Of a stretch of DNA of 64,000 nucleotides, positions 51,331 to 60,070 are shown piece after piece. Within the stretch, counting starts at the first letter, position 1. Each line of letters begins with the position of its first letter. The stretch covers positions 2,790,001 to 2,854,000 of the forward strand of contig NZ_CP017561.2 in the NCBI RefSeq assembly GCF_001865575.2, given 5' to 3'. Origin of the DNA: Paraburkholderia sprentiae WSM5005 (GTDB lineage: Bacteria > Pseudomonadota > Gammaproteobacteria > Burkholderiales > Burkholderiaceae). The position numbers were made by a program, and so were the translations under genes. The notes under the pieces were generated by a model that was given only the letters and a program-made list of their open reading frames with translations, was not told where the DNA came from and made no database searches.

Positions 51331-53516
51331 ACGGCCCGCCGCCCTCCTCGTTCGCCGCGTTCGACGTATCGAAGAGCGATCGCACCGATGCGCTGACCGT
51401 GGTCGGCCTGACGGTCACCTACCGGATCGGCGGACGCGATCGTGAAGTGCTACAGGACGTGTCGTTTCGCGTGCGGCGCGGCGAGGCCTATGGACTCGTC
51501 GGCGAATCCGGTTGCGGCAAGTCGACCGTCGCGATGGCGACGCTGCGCTATCTGCCGCGCAATGGCAAGGTGAAAGCCGGCAAGATCGTGATCGCCGGCG
51601 AGGACGTGCACAAGCTCGGCGCCGATGCGCTACGCGGCATGCGTGCGACGACCGTGTCGATGGTCTACCAAGACCCGGGGCGCGCGCTGAATCCATCGCT
51701 GACGATAGCGCGTCAGGTCTCCGAAGCATTCGAGGCGGCCGGCGTCGCGCGCGACGAAGCGCTCCAGCGCACGCTCGCGATGTTGAAGCGCGTGCGCATC
51801 GCGGCGCCCGAGCGCGTCATGGACAGCTATCCTCATCAATTGTCGGGCGGCATGCAGCAGCGCGTCGTGATCGCGATGGCACTCGCGTCGAACCCCGCGC
51901 TGCTAATTCTCGACGAACCGACCACCGGCCTCGACGCGACCGTCGAAGCGGAAGTGCTCGACCTCGTCGCGCAGCTGCGCCAGGAACTCGGCACCGCGGT
52001 GCTGTTCATCAGCCACAACCTGGCGGTGATCGGCCGCATGTGCGAACGCGTCGGCGTGCTGTACGCGGGCAAGCTGGTCGAGGAAGGCGCGACGCAGGAC
52101 GTGTTCGCACGGCCGCGGCATCCGTACACGGTCGGACTGCTGCGGTGCCTGCCGACGGCCGGACGCAGCAAGGACCGCGAGCGGCTCGATACCATCGCGG
52201 GCGGCTTGCCGCTGCCGGGCTCGGTCACGCAAGGCTGCATCTACGCGGAGCGCTGCCGCCTCGCCGACGAGCGCTGTCGCCGCGACGCGCCGCCGCCCTA
52301 TCGGCTCGGCGCCGCGCACGGCGATCAGATGGCGCGCTGCCACTATCACGAGCGCGCGATCGAGCTGCCGCAAGCGGCATCGAGCGCGGCGCCGGTGCGG
52401 GCCGCGGCACCCGATGCAGCGCGGCCCGCGGCGCCGTCGCCAGTCCTGCGCGCGCACAACCTGTCGAAAACGTTCCACGTATCCGGCGCCCCGCTGCGCG
52501 CGGTCGACGACGTGTCGCTCGAACTCGCGAGCGGCGAGACGCTCGGGCTCGTCGGCGAATCGGGCAGCGGCAAGACAACGCTCGCGCGGCTGATGCTCGG
52601 CCTGCTCGCACCCGATGCCGGCGGCGTGCTCGAACTCGACGGCGCGCCGCTCGCCGCGCGCGTCACGCGACGCAGCGACGCGCAGCTGAAGTCGCTACAG
52701 ATCGTGTTCCAGAATCCGGACTCGGCGCTCAATCGCGCGCATTCGGTCAAGCGGCTGATTGGCCGCGCGCTCGCGCGCTTCACCGCTTTGCGCGGGCCCG
52801 AGATCGACGCGCGGCTCGCGACGCTGACGGACGCCGTGCGGCTGCCCGAGCGCTATCTCGACGCGCGCTCGCGCCAGCTTTCGGGTGGACTCAAGCAGCG
52901 CGTCGCGATTGCCCGCGCGTTCGCCGGCGATCCACGCGTGGTCGTGTGCGACGAGCCGACTTCATCGCTCGATGTGTCGGTGCAGGCCGCAATCCTGAAC
53001 TTGCTCGCCGACCTGCAGCGCGAGCGCGGCGTCAGCTACGTGTTCATCTCGCACGATCTGCACGTGGTGCGCTATGTGTCCGATCGCATCGCGGTGCTCT
53101 ATCTCGGCCGGCTGCTCGAAATCGGCCCGGCGGCGGCCGTGTTCGATGGGCCGCAGCATCCCTATACCGAGGCGTTGCTGTCCGCGGTGCCGACGCTGCC
53201 GGGCGACGGCGGGTCCGGCGAGCCCCGGCCGCCTACGCGCATCCGTCTCACGGGCGAGCTGCCGGGGCCGGGCGCGATGCCATCGGGCTGCGTGTTTCAC
53301 CCGCGCTGTCCGCGCAAGCTCGGCGCGATCTGCGAGCAGCAGGACCCGCCTTTCGCCGACGCGGGCGGCGCCGCGAACCTGCCTTCCGCGCACCGGATTC
53401 GCTGCCATATTCCGGTCGCCACACTGCGCGAGCTGCAACGCGAGCCGCGCGACGACAACGCCGGCAACCCGGCGAACGGCGGTGACGCCGACGACGCGTC
53501 GCGAAACGCCAGCTAG
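51327..53516 (+). CDS. ABC transporter ATPase, fused DppD-DppF type
   Basis: A 729-residue protein with two full ATPase domains, equal to the separate DppD and DppF of other systems. Domain one has Walker A GESGCGKST (59-67), signature LSGGMQQRV and Walker B LLILDEPTTGLD. Domain two has GESGSGKTT (410-418), LSGGLKQRV and VVVCDEPTSSLD. Each is followed by an oligopeptide/dipeptide transporter C-terminal segment with a Cys cluster (GCIYAERCRLADERC and GCVFHPRCPRK). It starts at ATG 51327, overlapping the second permease by four bases, and closes the operon. Confidence 0.95.
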   Translation: MNGPPPSSFAAFDVSKSDRTDALTVVGLTVTYRIGGRDREVLQDVSFRVRRGEAYGLVGESGCGKSTVAMATLRYLPRNGKVKAGKIVIAGEDVHKLGADALRGMRATTVSMVYQDPGRALNPSLTIARQVSEAFEAAGVARDEALQRTLAMLKRVRIAAPERVMDSYPHQLSGGMQQRVVIAMALASNPALLILDEPTTGLDATVEAEVLDLVAQLRQELGTAVLFISHNLAVIGRMCERVGVLYAGKLVEEGATQDVFARPRHPYTVGLLRCLPTAGRSKDRERLDTIAGGLPLPGSVTQGCIYAERCRLADERCRRDAPPPYRLGAAHGDQMARCHYHERAIELPQAASSAAPVRAAAPDAARPAAPSPVLRAHNLSKTFHVSGAPLRAVDDVSLELASGETLGLVGESGSGKTTLARLMLGLLAPDAGGVLELDGAPLAARVTRRSDAQLKSLQIVFQNPDSALNRAHSVKRLIGRALARFTALRGPEIDARLATLTDAVRLPERYLDARSRQLSGGLKQRVAIARAFAGDPRVVVCDEPTSSLDVSVQAAILNLLADLQRERGVSYVFISHDLHVVRYVSDRIAVLYLGRLLEIGPAAAVFDGPQHPYTEALLSAVPTLPGDGGSGEPRPPTRIRLTGELPGPGAMPSGCVFHPRCPRKLGAICEQQDPPFADAGGAANLPSAHRIRCHIPVATLRELQREPRDDNAGNPANGGDADDASRNAS

Positions 53517-54319
53517 CGTCGCCCCGCCCGCTTAATGAATGCCGCGCCGGAACACGCTTTTGCGTCCGCGCGTTTCGTCGCTGCAACGTTTTTGGACGTT
53601 TTTCCGGTGTTCCCGGCGCAGGTCCCGATACCGCACGCGTCGCTTCAAGGCTTTGCGACGCGTGGCATGGATATCGCTAATTAGCGGCCAGTGATTCGAC
53701 GCCAATCCGGGCGTACAACACCGCGCACATCCGCACGACGAGCGCCATCACGCGATGGCGCGCCCTCGCGCGATCAGCACGGCAGCGACGCGCGGACAAC
53801 TTCGACAGAACTGACTCGGGATGCGACGAGAGGGAAATAAGGGGAAATAGCGGTGGCGTAAGCGGCGGCGGATGTAGCGGCGGAGGCGGGAGCGACTGCC
53901 GCGGTTGCGCAAGCTCCAGCGGCGAACCAAGCGGCGGCTTCGGTGGCGGCTTCGGTCGAGGCTTTGGCGAAAGCTTCGGCGGCTGCCACGGAGGTCAGGG
54001 TGGCGACAGTGGCAACGGCGACGGGAACGGGCACCAGCCGTGGCCCGTTTTCCCGGGTAGTGGGCGCACTACCCGCCCGCGACACGTCCCCGCATACTGT
54101 CCGCTATCCGCTGGCAACGGCGGTGACGTCCCGATCCCCCGGTCGGGCGTCACCGCCGGAGGCCGGGCGCAGCGGGCCGCCTGGCTGCGGCGCGCGCTGA
54201 CCGGACGGCTCGGAGAGCGCACGAGCCACGCGCCGCGCCATCGCATGACCCGCGCCGCGAGCCGCGGGGAGCCACCCTCCATGGCGTGCGCGTGTTATGG
54301 AACCAATCCGAGACGACCG
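53517..54319. other. Non-coding or Gly-rich low-complexity region
   Basis: About 800 bases. Between about 53,830 and 54,030 the plus strand reads as a Gly/Ser-rich frame (GEPSGGFGGGFGRGFGESFG) with repeated Cys, and the minus strand as an Ala-rich one, but neither has a start with a ribosome-binding site. I do not call a gene. Confidence 0.4.
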
Positions 54320-54350
54320 CCTCATATCAAATTCATCGTTCGATATGAGG
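54320..54350 (+). promoter_or_regulatory. Perfect 9-bp inverted repeat overlapping the ribosome-binding site of the Rap1a/Tai-like gene
   Basis: CCTCATATC (54320-54328) and GATATGAGG (54342-54350) are exact complements around 13 bases. The right arm contains the AGGG that would serve as Shine-Dalgarno for the ATG at 54360. It could be a regulator-binding site or an RNA stem hiding the ribosome-binding site. Confidence 0.65.
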
Positions 54351-54359
54351 GCCCACAAC

Positions 54360-54821
54360 ATGCATAGAAGCGTCCCCGCCTCCGCGACCCGCACGGCAGC
54401 CGCCGCGTTGATGGCTGCCGCCTTGGGCCTCGCATCGCTCGCCAATGCCCAAACGCCTGCGCAGCCGATCGCGCCGACCCTGTCGCAAGCTGCGCCACCG
54501 GTCGACCCGAGCTTCTCCGCCTACTCGCTCGTACAGAGCTGCAAACAGCGCCGGGACAACGTCGCGCAAGGGCAATGCGTCGGCGCCATCCGCGGCATCA
54601 TCCACGGCTATCAGTACGGCGTGCTGTTCCTCGCCCAACGCGCCACCCTGCCCGCCAACGAAACCCAGCGCGTGTCGCTGTGTCTGCGCGACGTGCCGGT
54701 GTCGTCGATCGTCGATGACTTCCTCGCCGACGCCGCCCAGGTCCCAGACGACGCCCTGCAGCACACCCCCGCCGAAGTCGCGGTGCTCGGCTCCGTGCAT
54801 CAGCACCATTCCTGCACCTGA
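54360..54821 (+). CDS. Rap1a/Tai-like exported protein
   Basis: A 153-residue protein. ATG 54360 is preferred, with AGGG eight bases upstream; ATG 54345 lies in the inverted repeat arm and the frame is open to 54297. A signal peptide ends at about LANAQ, followed by a Pro/Ala linker. The folded part has the Rap1a/Tai pattern: Cys in LVQSCKQRR, CVGAIRGIIHGYQYG, then LCLRDVPVSSIVDDFLADAA and a terminal Cys. Family members include periplasmic type VI secretion immunity proteins, but no effector gene is adjacent, so the assignment is to fold only. Confidence 0.75.
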   Translation: MHRSVPASATRTAAAALMAAALGLASLANAQTPAQPIAPTLSQAAPPVDPSFSAYSLVQSCKQRRDNVAQGQCVGAIRGIIHGYQYGVLFLAQRATLPANETQRVSLCLRDVPVSSIVDDFLADAAQVPDDALQHTPAEVAVLGSVHQHHSCT

Positions 54822-54912
54822 GCGCTGCGTCAGCGCGAGCGGCGGCATCGATGCGCGCAGCGCTTCCCGCCTCGCGCGCCGCCGCCGGGCAATGGGCGGC
54901 GGTCGCGAAGGC

Positions 54913-55758
54913 TTACAACATCTCCAGTGCCCGCTTGCCGCGCGGCGGCTTGAAGTACGCGTCGAGCGAGGCGAGTTCGCCGGCTTCCAGCACCAGTTGC
55001 GACGCGCGATAGTTGTCCCGCACATGCTCGACGCGCGCCGCCTTCGGAATCGCACACACATTGGGCTTGCCCAGCGCCCACGCGAGCGCGACCTGAAACA
55101 CCGAGACGCCGCGCGCGTCGGCGATGTCGTCGAGAGGCGAGCGTTTTGGCAGACGCGCGTGATCGACCGGGCTGTACGCCATCGCCGGCATGCCGCGCGC
55201 GGCGAGCCATGGCAGCAGATCGAACTCCGGCCCGCGCCGCGCCACGTTGTACAGAATCTGATTGGTCGCGCACGCGTCGCCGCCCGGCGTCGCGACGAGT
55301 TCTTCCATGTCGTCGGTATCGAAGTTGCTCACGCCCCAATGGCGGATCTTGCCCGCGCGCCGCAGCGCCTCGAAGCCGTCGACGGTCTCCGCGAGCGGCA
55401 CCGAGCCGCGCCAGTGCAGCAGGTACAGATCGAGCCGGTCGGTCTTCAGACGCTGAAGGCTCTGCTCGCACGCGGCCATCACGCCGCGCCGGCTGGCGTT
55501 GTGCGGATACACCTTGCTGACCAGAAAAACCTTGTCGCGCAAACCGGCGAGCGCTTCGCCCAGCAACGACTCGGTCGCGCCATCGCCGTACATTTCGGCG
55601 GTGTCGATCAGCGTCATGCCGAGTTCGATGCCGCAGTGCAGTGCATCGATTTCCGCCGCGCGTTGCGCCCGCTGCTCGCCCATCTCCCACGTGCCCTGCC
55701 CCAGCGCCGGAATGCGCTCGCCGCCCGGCAGGCTCACGCTCGCGATATTGCTCGTCAT
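54913..55758 (-). CDS. Aldo/keto reductase
   Basis: NADPH-dependent TIM-barrel oxidoreductase of 281 residues. The catalytic tetrad is intact: Asp52 and Tyr57 in LIDTAEMYGDG, Lys82 in LVSKVYPHN and His115 in DLYLLHWRG. The family end motif AIPKAARVEHVRDN binds the cofactor phosphate. It resembles the bacterial YtbE/DkgA-like group, which reduces aldehydes and ketoacids; the substrate is unknown. It is divergent from a GntR-family regulator. Confidence 0.92.
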   Translation of the reverse strand: MTSNIASVSLPGGERIPALGQGTWEMGEQRAQRAAEIDALHCGIELGMTLIDTAEMYGDGATESLLGEALAGLRDKVFLVSKVYPHNASRRGVMAACEQSLQRLKTDRLDLYLLHWRGSVPLAETVDGFEALRRAGKIRHWGVSNFDTDDMEELVATPGGDACATNQILYNVARRGPEFDLLPWLAARGMPAMAYSPVDHARLPKRSPLDDIADARGVSVFQVALAWALGKPNVCAIPKAARVEHVRDNYRASQLVLEAGELASLDAYFKPPRGKRALEML

Positions 55759-55952
55759 GCTGACTCCTCGAAAGTGGCTAGATCCAGATGCGCTGCGATT
55801 GCACGCCGCCTGAGCGCGCGCCGCATGCTACGAAAACCTAGCGACGAGTTTAGCGGCTGTGCGGCCTCACGGCGGCGCGCCAGGCAAAAGCCCGCTATAA
55901 CGGGAAGCGCCGATGTTCTAAAATTGCCGCTTGCCCATCTTGCGTGAGCCCC

Positions 55953-56699
55953 ATGACCTCTGCCTCGGAAGACCGCTGGCGCGACCTGCGTCCGGACCCG
56001 GAAAACGACACCCCGCTCTATCTGCAACTAGCCCGCAAGCTCGGCAGCGCGATCCACGAAAACCGCTGGAACGCCGGCGAGGCGCTGCCCTCGGAGCGCG
56101 TGCTATCGGAGGCGCTCGGCGTGTCGCGCATCACCTCGCGCAAGGCGATCGCGTTGCTGGTCGAGCAGGGTTTGATCCGCCGCACCCAAGGCGCGGGCAG
56201 CTTCATCACGCCGCGCTATGAAGATCCGTTGTCGCGTCTGTCGAGCTTCAGCGAAATGCTGCAGCGGCGCGGCTTCACGCCGAGTTCGAAGTGGCTGTCG
56301 CGCGAAATCTCGCCGGCCAATCGCGACGAGGTGATCCAGCTGGGGCTGTCGCCCGCCGCCGCGGTCACGCGGCTGCGGCGGCTGCGGCTCGCCGACGGCA
56401 TCGTGATGGCGGTCGAGAATTCGACGTTTCCGGCCGCACTGATTCCGGATCCGCAGGCGATCGGCGATTCGCTGTACACCTATCTGGAGAATCGCGGACT
56501 GACGATCGTGCGCGCGTTGCAGCACTTCCGCGCGGTGAACGCGAGCGACGAGATCGCGCAGCAGATGAGCATCGCGCCGAACGAGGCATTGCTGTTGATC
56601 ACCCGCGTGGGTTATACGGCGGATCAGCGGGCGATCGAGTTGACGGATACGTATTGCCGCAACGACTACTACGACTTCGTCGCAGAGTTGAGGAAGTAG
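55953..56699 (+). CDS. GntR-family transcriptional regulator with UTRA domain (HutC/NagR-like)
   Basis: A 248-residue regulator from ATG 55953 (a GTG at 55944 is the alternative). The winged-helix domain reads PLYLQLARKLGSAIHENRW, GEALPSERVLSEALGVSRIT and RTQGAGSFI. The C-terminal UTRA effector domain starts near SRLSSFSEMLQRRGF and ends FRAVNASDEIAQQM-IAPNEA, typical of sensors of sugars phosphates or other small ligands. It is divergent from the aldo/keto reductase and convergent with the CoA-transferase gene, so the reductase is the likeliest local target. Confidence 0.9.
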   Translation: MTSASEDRWRDLRPDPENDTPLYLQLARKLGSAIHENRWNAGEALPSERVLSEALGVSRITSRKAIALLVEQGLIRRTQGAGSFITPRYEDPLSRLSSFSEMLQRRGFTPSSKWLSREISPANRDEVIQLGLSPAAAVTRLRRLRLADGIVMAVENSTFPAALIPDPQAIGDSLYTYLENRGLTIVRALQHFRAVNASDEIAQQMSIAPNEALLLITRVGYTADQRAIELTDTYCRNDYYDFVAELRK

Positions 56700-56747
56700 G
56701 CTGGCACACATGGCACGCATGGGCAGCGGTCGGGCGGGCCGCAGCCA

Positions 56748-58151
56748 TCAGGTCCACCGGGCATCGTGCGCGCCGATGGGCGCCGGCGGCAGCGCATAAA
56801 ACGCCGGCGTCTGTTCCAACTGCTCCGCGGGCTGCACGCCCAGCACGCGCCCGAACTCCGATTGCATGCTCGCGACGCAATCGCGCACCTCGTCGAGCGA
56901 CACCTCGGGCGCCTGCTGCCCATCGGCCAGCAAGCCGAACGACTGCAGCCAGCGCCCGGTCTGCGCAAGCGACACCTTCACATGCCAGCTGCCGCCCTCA
57001 CGACAGCGCCGCGCGAGCGCGACCATCGCACCGAACGCGGCCAGATAGCCGGTCGCGTGGTCGAGCGCCTGACACGGCAGATGCCGCGGCTCGGCCGAAC
57101 CCGCCGCCGCTCGCTCGGTCCACGCGATGCCGCTCGCCGACTGCACCAGACTATCGAAGCCGCGTCGTTGCGCCCACGGTCCCGCGTGCCCATACGCGCA
57201 TACCGAGACATAGACGATGCCCGGCCGCAGCCGCGCCAGTTCGTCCGGGCCGAAGCCGCGCGCCGCGAGCGCGCCCGGACGATAGGCCTGCAGGAACACG
57301 TCGGCATCGCGCGCGAGTTCACGCAACGTGTCGCGGCCGGCCGCGTCGCGCAGATCGACGAGTGCGGAACGCTTGCCACGGCCATTGTCGATCACGAGCG
57401 GCGCGATGTTCGGCAGATGCGGCCCGTTGACCGTCAACACGTCCGCGCCGTGATGCGCGAGCGCGCGGCCGGCCACCGGTCCCGCGATGATCCGCGACAG
57501 ATCCAGTACCCGCAAGCCTGCGAGCGGGCGGTCGTGGCCGGTGTCAGCGCCTGCGTGGCGCGGCGGCTCGGCCGGCGCGTCACCGATGCGCTCGATCTCG
57601 AACAGCGGCAAGCGCGCAATCGCTTTGGCCTGCTCGAGCGCGGCCCATTCGTCGGGCGTGCGAATCAATGCGGCGCACAGGCCCGCATCGGCCAGCGCGC
57701 GATCGAGCATCGCGCCGTCCCAGCCGCGAACCGCGGCCGCCACCGGGTCCCGCCCATTGTCACAGCCGAGCACCTCGAGCACGCCCTTCAGGTGATGCGC
57801 GAAATTCGTATGCAACTGGATCCAGCGGCCGTCGCCCGTTTCGTAGAAGCCGGTGACCGGATCGCGTAGCGCGGGCGGCGCGCCATCGTCGATCCGTAGA
57901 TAGCGTTCGCTGCGAAACGCCGCCAGCGCGCGACGCATCTGTACTGACACCTGTTGCCTGCGTCCGCTGCGCAGGCGCCAGTATTCGGCGGCGGCGAGGC
58001 CCGTCGCGGCGATCGTCGACGACGCGAGCGTGCCGACGCGGTAGACCGACGGCAAGCCGGGGTCCGCGCCGGCGAGCGACACGGCGTGCAGCGCGACCGG
58101 ATCGCAGCCGGCGAGAGTCCAGATGTGCTTAAGGGCGAGTTCGGGTGTCAT
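56748..58151 (-). CDS. CaiB/BaiF family III CoA-transferase
   Basis: A 467-residue protein from ATG 58151 (MTPELALKHIWTLAG); ATG codons at 58211 and 58223 are possible but add a non-conserved leader. The family III fold is shown by PLAGLRVLDLSRIIAGPVAG, the GRGKRSALVDLRD segment, VFLQAYRPGALAARGFGPDE, YVSVCAYGHAGPWAQRRGFD, and SGIAWTE. These enzymes move CoA between organic acids. It is somewhat longer at the N-terminus than the usual ~400. It is divergent from the HTH-citrate synthase, with a palindrome between them. Confidence 0.85.
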   Translation of the reverse strand: MTPELALKHIWTLAGCDPVALHAVSLAGADPGLPSVYRVGTLASSTIAATGLAAAEYWRLRSGRRQQVSVQMRRALAAFRSERYLRIDDGAPPALRDPVTGFYETGDGRWIQLHTNFAHHLKGVLEVLGCDNGRDPVAAAVRGWDGAMLDRALADAGLCAALIRTPDEWAALEQAKAIARLPLFEIERIGDAPAEPPRHAGADTGHDRPLAGLRVLDLSRIIAGPVAGRALAHHGADVLTVNGPHLPNIAPLVIDNGRGKRSALVDLRDAAGRDTLRELARDADVFLQAYRPGALAARGFGPDELARLRPGIVYVSVCAYGHAGPWAQRRGFDSLVQSASGIAWTERAAAGSAEPRHLPCQALDHATGYLAAFGAMVALARRCREGGSWHVKVSLAQTGRWLQSFGLLADGQQAPEVSLDEVRDCVASMQSEFGRVLGVQPAEQLEQTPAFYALPPAPIGAHDARWT

Positions 58152-58218
58152 GGCATCGGGCGCGCTGGTCGCGCGGACTGGAAGGAGTGCATCGAGTCTA
58201 AAGTTGCGCATTGCCGTA

Positions 58219-58255
58219 ATCAATCTTGATGATCATAATCAACATATATTGATTT
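58219..58255. promoter_or_regulatory. AT-rich nested palindrome between the CoA-transferase and HTH-citrate synthase genes
   Basis: An almost perfect 17-bp palindrome (58227-58243, TTGAT-GATCATA-ATCAA, one mismatched pair) lies inside an outer repeat AATCAAT (58219-58225) and ATTGATT (58249-58255). It is an AT island in GC-rich DNA, 22-58 bases before the citrate synthase start, and is a good candidate operator and promoter for both genes. Confidence 0.7.
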
Positions 58256-58276
58256 CTTCGGTTATCGCACGCTTTC

Positions 58277-59527
58277 ATGCCCACCCCGATTTACCTGACC
58301 GCCGCCGAAGCGGCCGCCACCCTCGGCGTCAGTTTGCCGACGCTGTATGCGTACGTCAGCCGCGGCATGCTCGGCTCGTCGCCGGATGCGCAAGGCAGGC
58401 ATCGGCTCTACGATGCCGCCGAGGTGCGCCGCCTCGCGCGTCGCAAAGCAGACGGCAAGCGCGCGGGCAAGGTCGCGCAGAAGGTGCTCGACTGGGGCGT
58501 GCCGGTGCTCGAATCGTCGATCACGCTGGTCGCGGACGGCCGGCTGCTGTATCGCGGGCACGATGCGATCGAACTCGCGCGCAGTGCGTCACTCGAAGAC
58601 GTCGCGGCGCTGCTGTGGGAATGCAGCACGCGGCGCATCGCCGATGCGCCCGCCGTTCCGCTCGCTCGCGCACAATGGGCCGCGTGGCTCAAGCTATGGA
58701 GCGACAGCACGCCGCTCGATCGCACGCTCGTGCTGATGCCGGCCGCCGCGGCGCAAATGCCGCGCGTGTGGGCGCTCGGCCGCGATGCGCAACTCGACAC
58801 CGCGTGCGCCGTGATGCGGCTGCTTGCCGCCGCGATGCTGTCGGCGGCGCCGTCGAACGAACCGCTGCATCGGCAGATCGCAACGGCCTGGCGGGTGCGC
58901 AGCCGGCAGCAAAGCGGGCTGCTGCGCGCGGCGCTGATCGCCTGCGCCGATCACGAGTTGAACGCGTCGACGTTCACGGTCCGCTGCATCACATCGACGG
59001 GCACGCATCTGTTCGGCGCCGTCGCGGGCGGACTCGCGGCGCTCTCCGGGCCGCGTCACGGCGGCGAAACCGTGCGCATCGCCGCGCTGCTCGATGAGGC
59101 GTCGCGCTCGCCCGAGCTGGACCGCTATCTGGCGAACCGCCTCGCGCACCACGAGCACGGCGCGCAAGGCGCGGCGCTGCCGGGTTTCGGTCATCCGCTT
59201 TATCCGGACGGCGACCCGCGCGCGCGGCTGTTGCTGACGATGCTCGCCGACTGCGCACCGGCCCGCTCACCGCTCAACGAGGTGCTGCATTTCGCACGAG
59301 CCGTGCGCGAGACGACGGGCGCGGAGCCGACGGTGGATTTCGCGCTTGCGGCGGTCGAGCGCGTGCTCGGCTTGCCGACCGGTGCCGCGTTCACGCTATT
59401 CGCGCTCGGGAGGGTGGTCGGCTGGATCGCGCACGCGATAGAACAGACGCGCGACGGCCGGTTGATCCGGCCGCGCGCGCGGTATATCGGAGAATACGAG
59501 GCGGGAGGGGCTGCGTCCGGGCCGTAA
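58277..59527 (+). CDS. Citrate synthase-family protein with N-terminal MerR-like helix-turn-helix
   Basis: A 416-residue fusion. Residues ~1-55 are a MerR/HTH_17-type DNA-binding domain: LTAAEAAATLGVSLPTLYAY, then GRHRLYDAAEVRRLARRK. The rest is a citrate synthase fold. The catalytic residues are kept: His261 in LSGPRHGGE, His306 in GFGHPLYPDGDPRA, and Asp354 in TVDFALA. It therefore may be an active enzyme, a metabolite-sensing regulator, or both. It is divergent from a CoA-transferase, and a palindrome lies just upstream. Related fusions are annotated as citrate synthase family proteins; their function is not known to me. Confidence 0.87.
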   Translation: MPTPIYLTAAEAAATLGVSLPTLYAYVSRGMLGSSPDAQGRHRLYDAAEVRRLARRKADGKRAGKVAQKVLDWGVPVLESSITLVADGRLLYRGHDAIELARSASLEDVAALLWECSTRRIADAPAVPLARAQWAAWLKLWSDSTPLDRTLVLMPAAAAQMPRVWALGRDAQLDTACAVMRLLAAAMLSAAPSNEPLHRQIATAWRVRSRQQSGLLRAALIACADHELNASTFTVRCITSTGTHLFGAVAGGLAALSGPRHGGETVRIAALLDEASRSPELDRYLANRLAHHEHGAQGAALPGFGHPLYPDGDPRARLLLTMLADCAPARSPLNEVLHFARAVRETTGAEPTVDFALAAVERVLGLPTGAAFTLFALGRVVGWIAHAIEQTRDGRLIRPRARYIGEYEAGGAASGP

Positions 59528-59586
59528 CCGAGCCGTTATCGAGCCGTAAGCTGGCTGCAAAGCGGCGGCTCGCCGCTCGTCCGGCT

Positions 59587-59892
59587 TCAGACCGCCTGTG
59601 GCCGGCGCGCCAGCCAACCCGGCATTGGCCAGCCGAATAGCAAGGCCGGCAACTTCCGTTGCGAGCCGCTCGCCAGCGCAAAACGCGCCCCGGCCTGCCC
59701 CGTGCTGATCCATGCCACCGACCCACGCGCCAACTCGATCGACTCTCCCGCCGCCAACCAGTGATCCTCATGCTCGCCCTCGACGGTCAGCCAGACATTG
59801 CCGCTGATCACCTTGAAAATCGACGGACGCGCGACCCGCCAGGCCGAGACGGGCTCGCCATGTTCCAACTCGAAAACTCGGACTTCTCGCAT
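59587..59892 (-). CDS. DUF2917 domain protein
   Basis: A 101-residue cytoplasmic protein with a cupin-like beta pattern: a start MREVRVFELEHGEPVSAWRV, then IFKVISGNVWLTVEGEHEDH, WLAAGESIELARG and WISTGQAGARFAL. This is the DUF2917 layout common in Burkholderiaceae, function unknown. It is divergent from the MocR-type regulator and is probably its target. Confidence 0.8.
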   Translation of the reverse strand: MREVRVFELEHGEPVSAWRVARPSIFKVISGNVWLTVEGEHEDHWLAAGESIELARGSVAWISTGQAGARFALASGSQRKLPALLFGWPMPGWLARRPQAV

Positions 59893-59981
59893 CGCCGTTC
59901 TCCTCGAAGAACTTTCTGTTGTACCGATTATTGATGTGCGATGATCGAATACCCATGCACAGTTCCGAACACTTTCATCTG

Positions 59982-60009
59982 AACTGTTCAGTCAAAAAAC
60001 CGAACAGTT
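59982..60009. promoter_or_regulatory. Inverted AACTGTTC/GAACAGTT site between DUF2917 and the MocR-type gene
   Basis: AACTGTTC (59982-59989) and GAACAGTT (60002-60009) are exact complements, 12 bases apart. A partial third copy (CAGTTCCGAAC near 59959) is upstream. MocR regulators commonly bind such repeats in the divergent promoter next to their own gene. Confidence 0.6.
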
Positions 60010-60070
60010 GGCATGGCCTGCGCGGTGCAAAACCACTCGCGTTCGCCGGCCGGCACAAGAAGGCGAGCGT

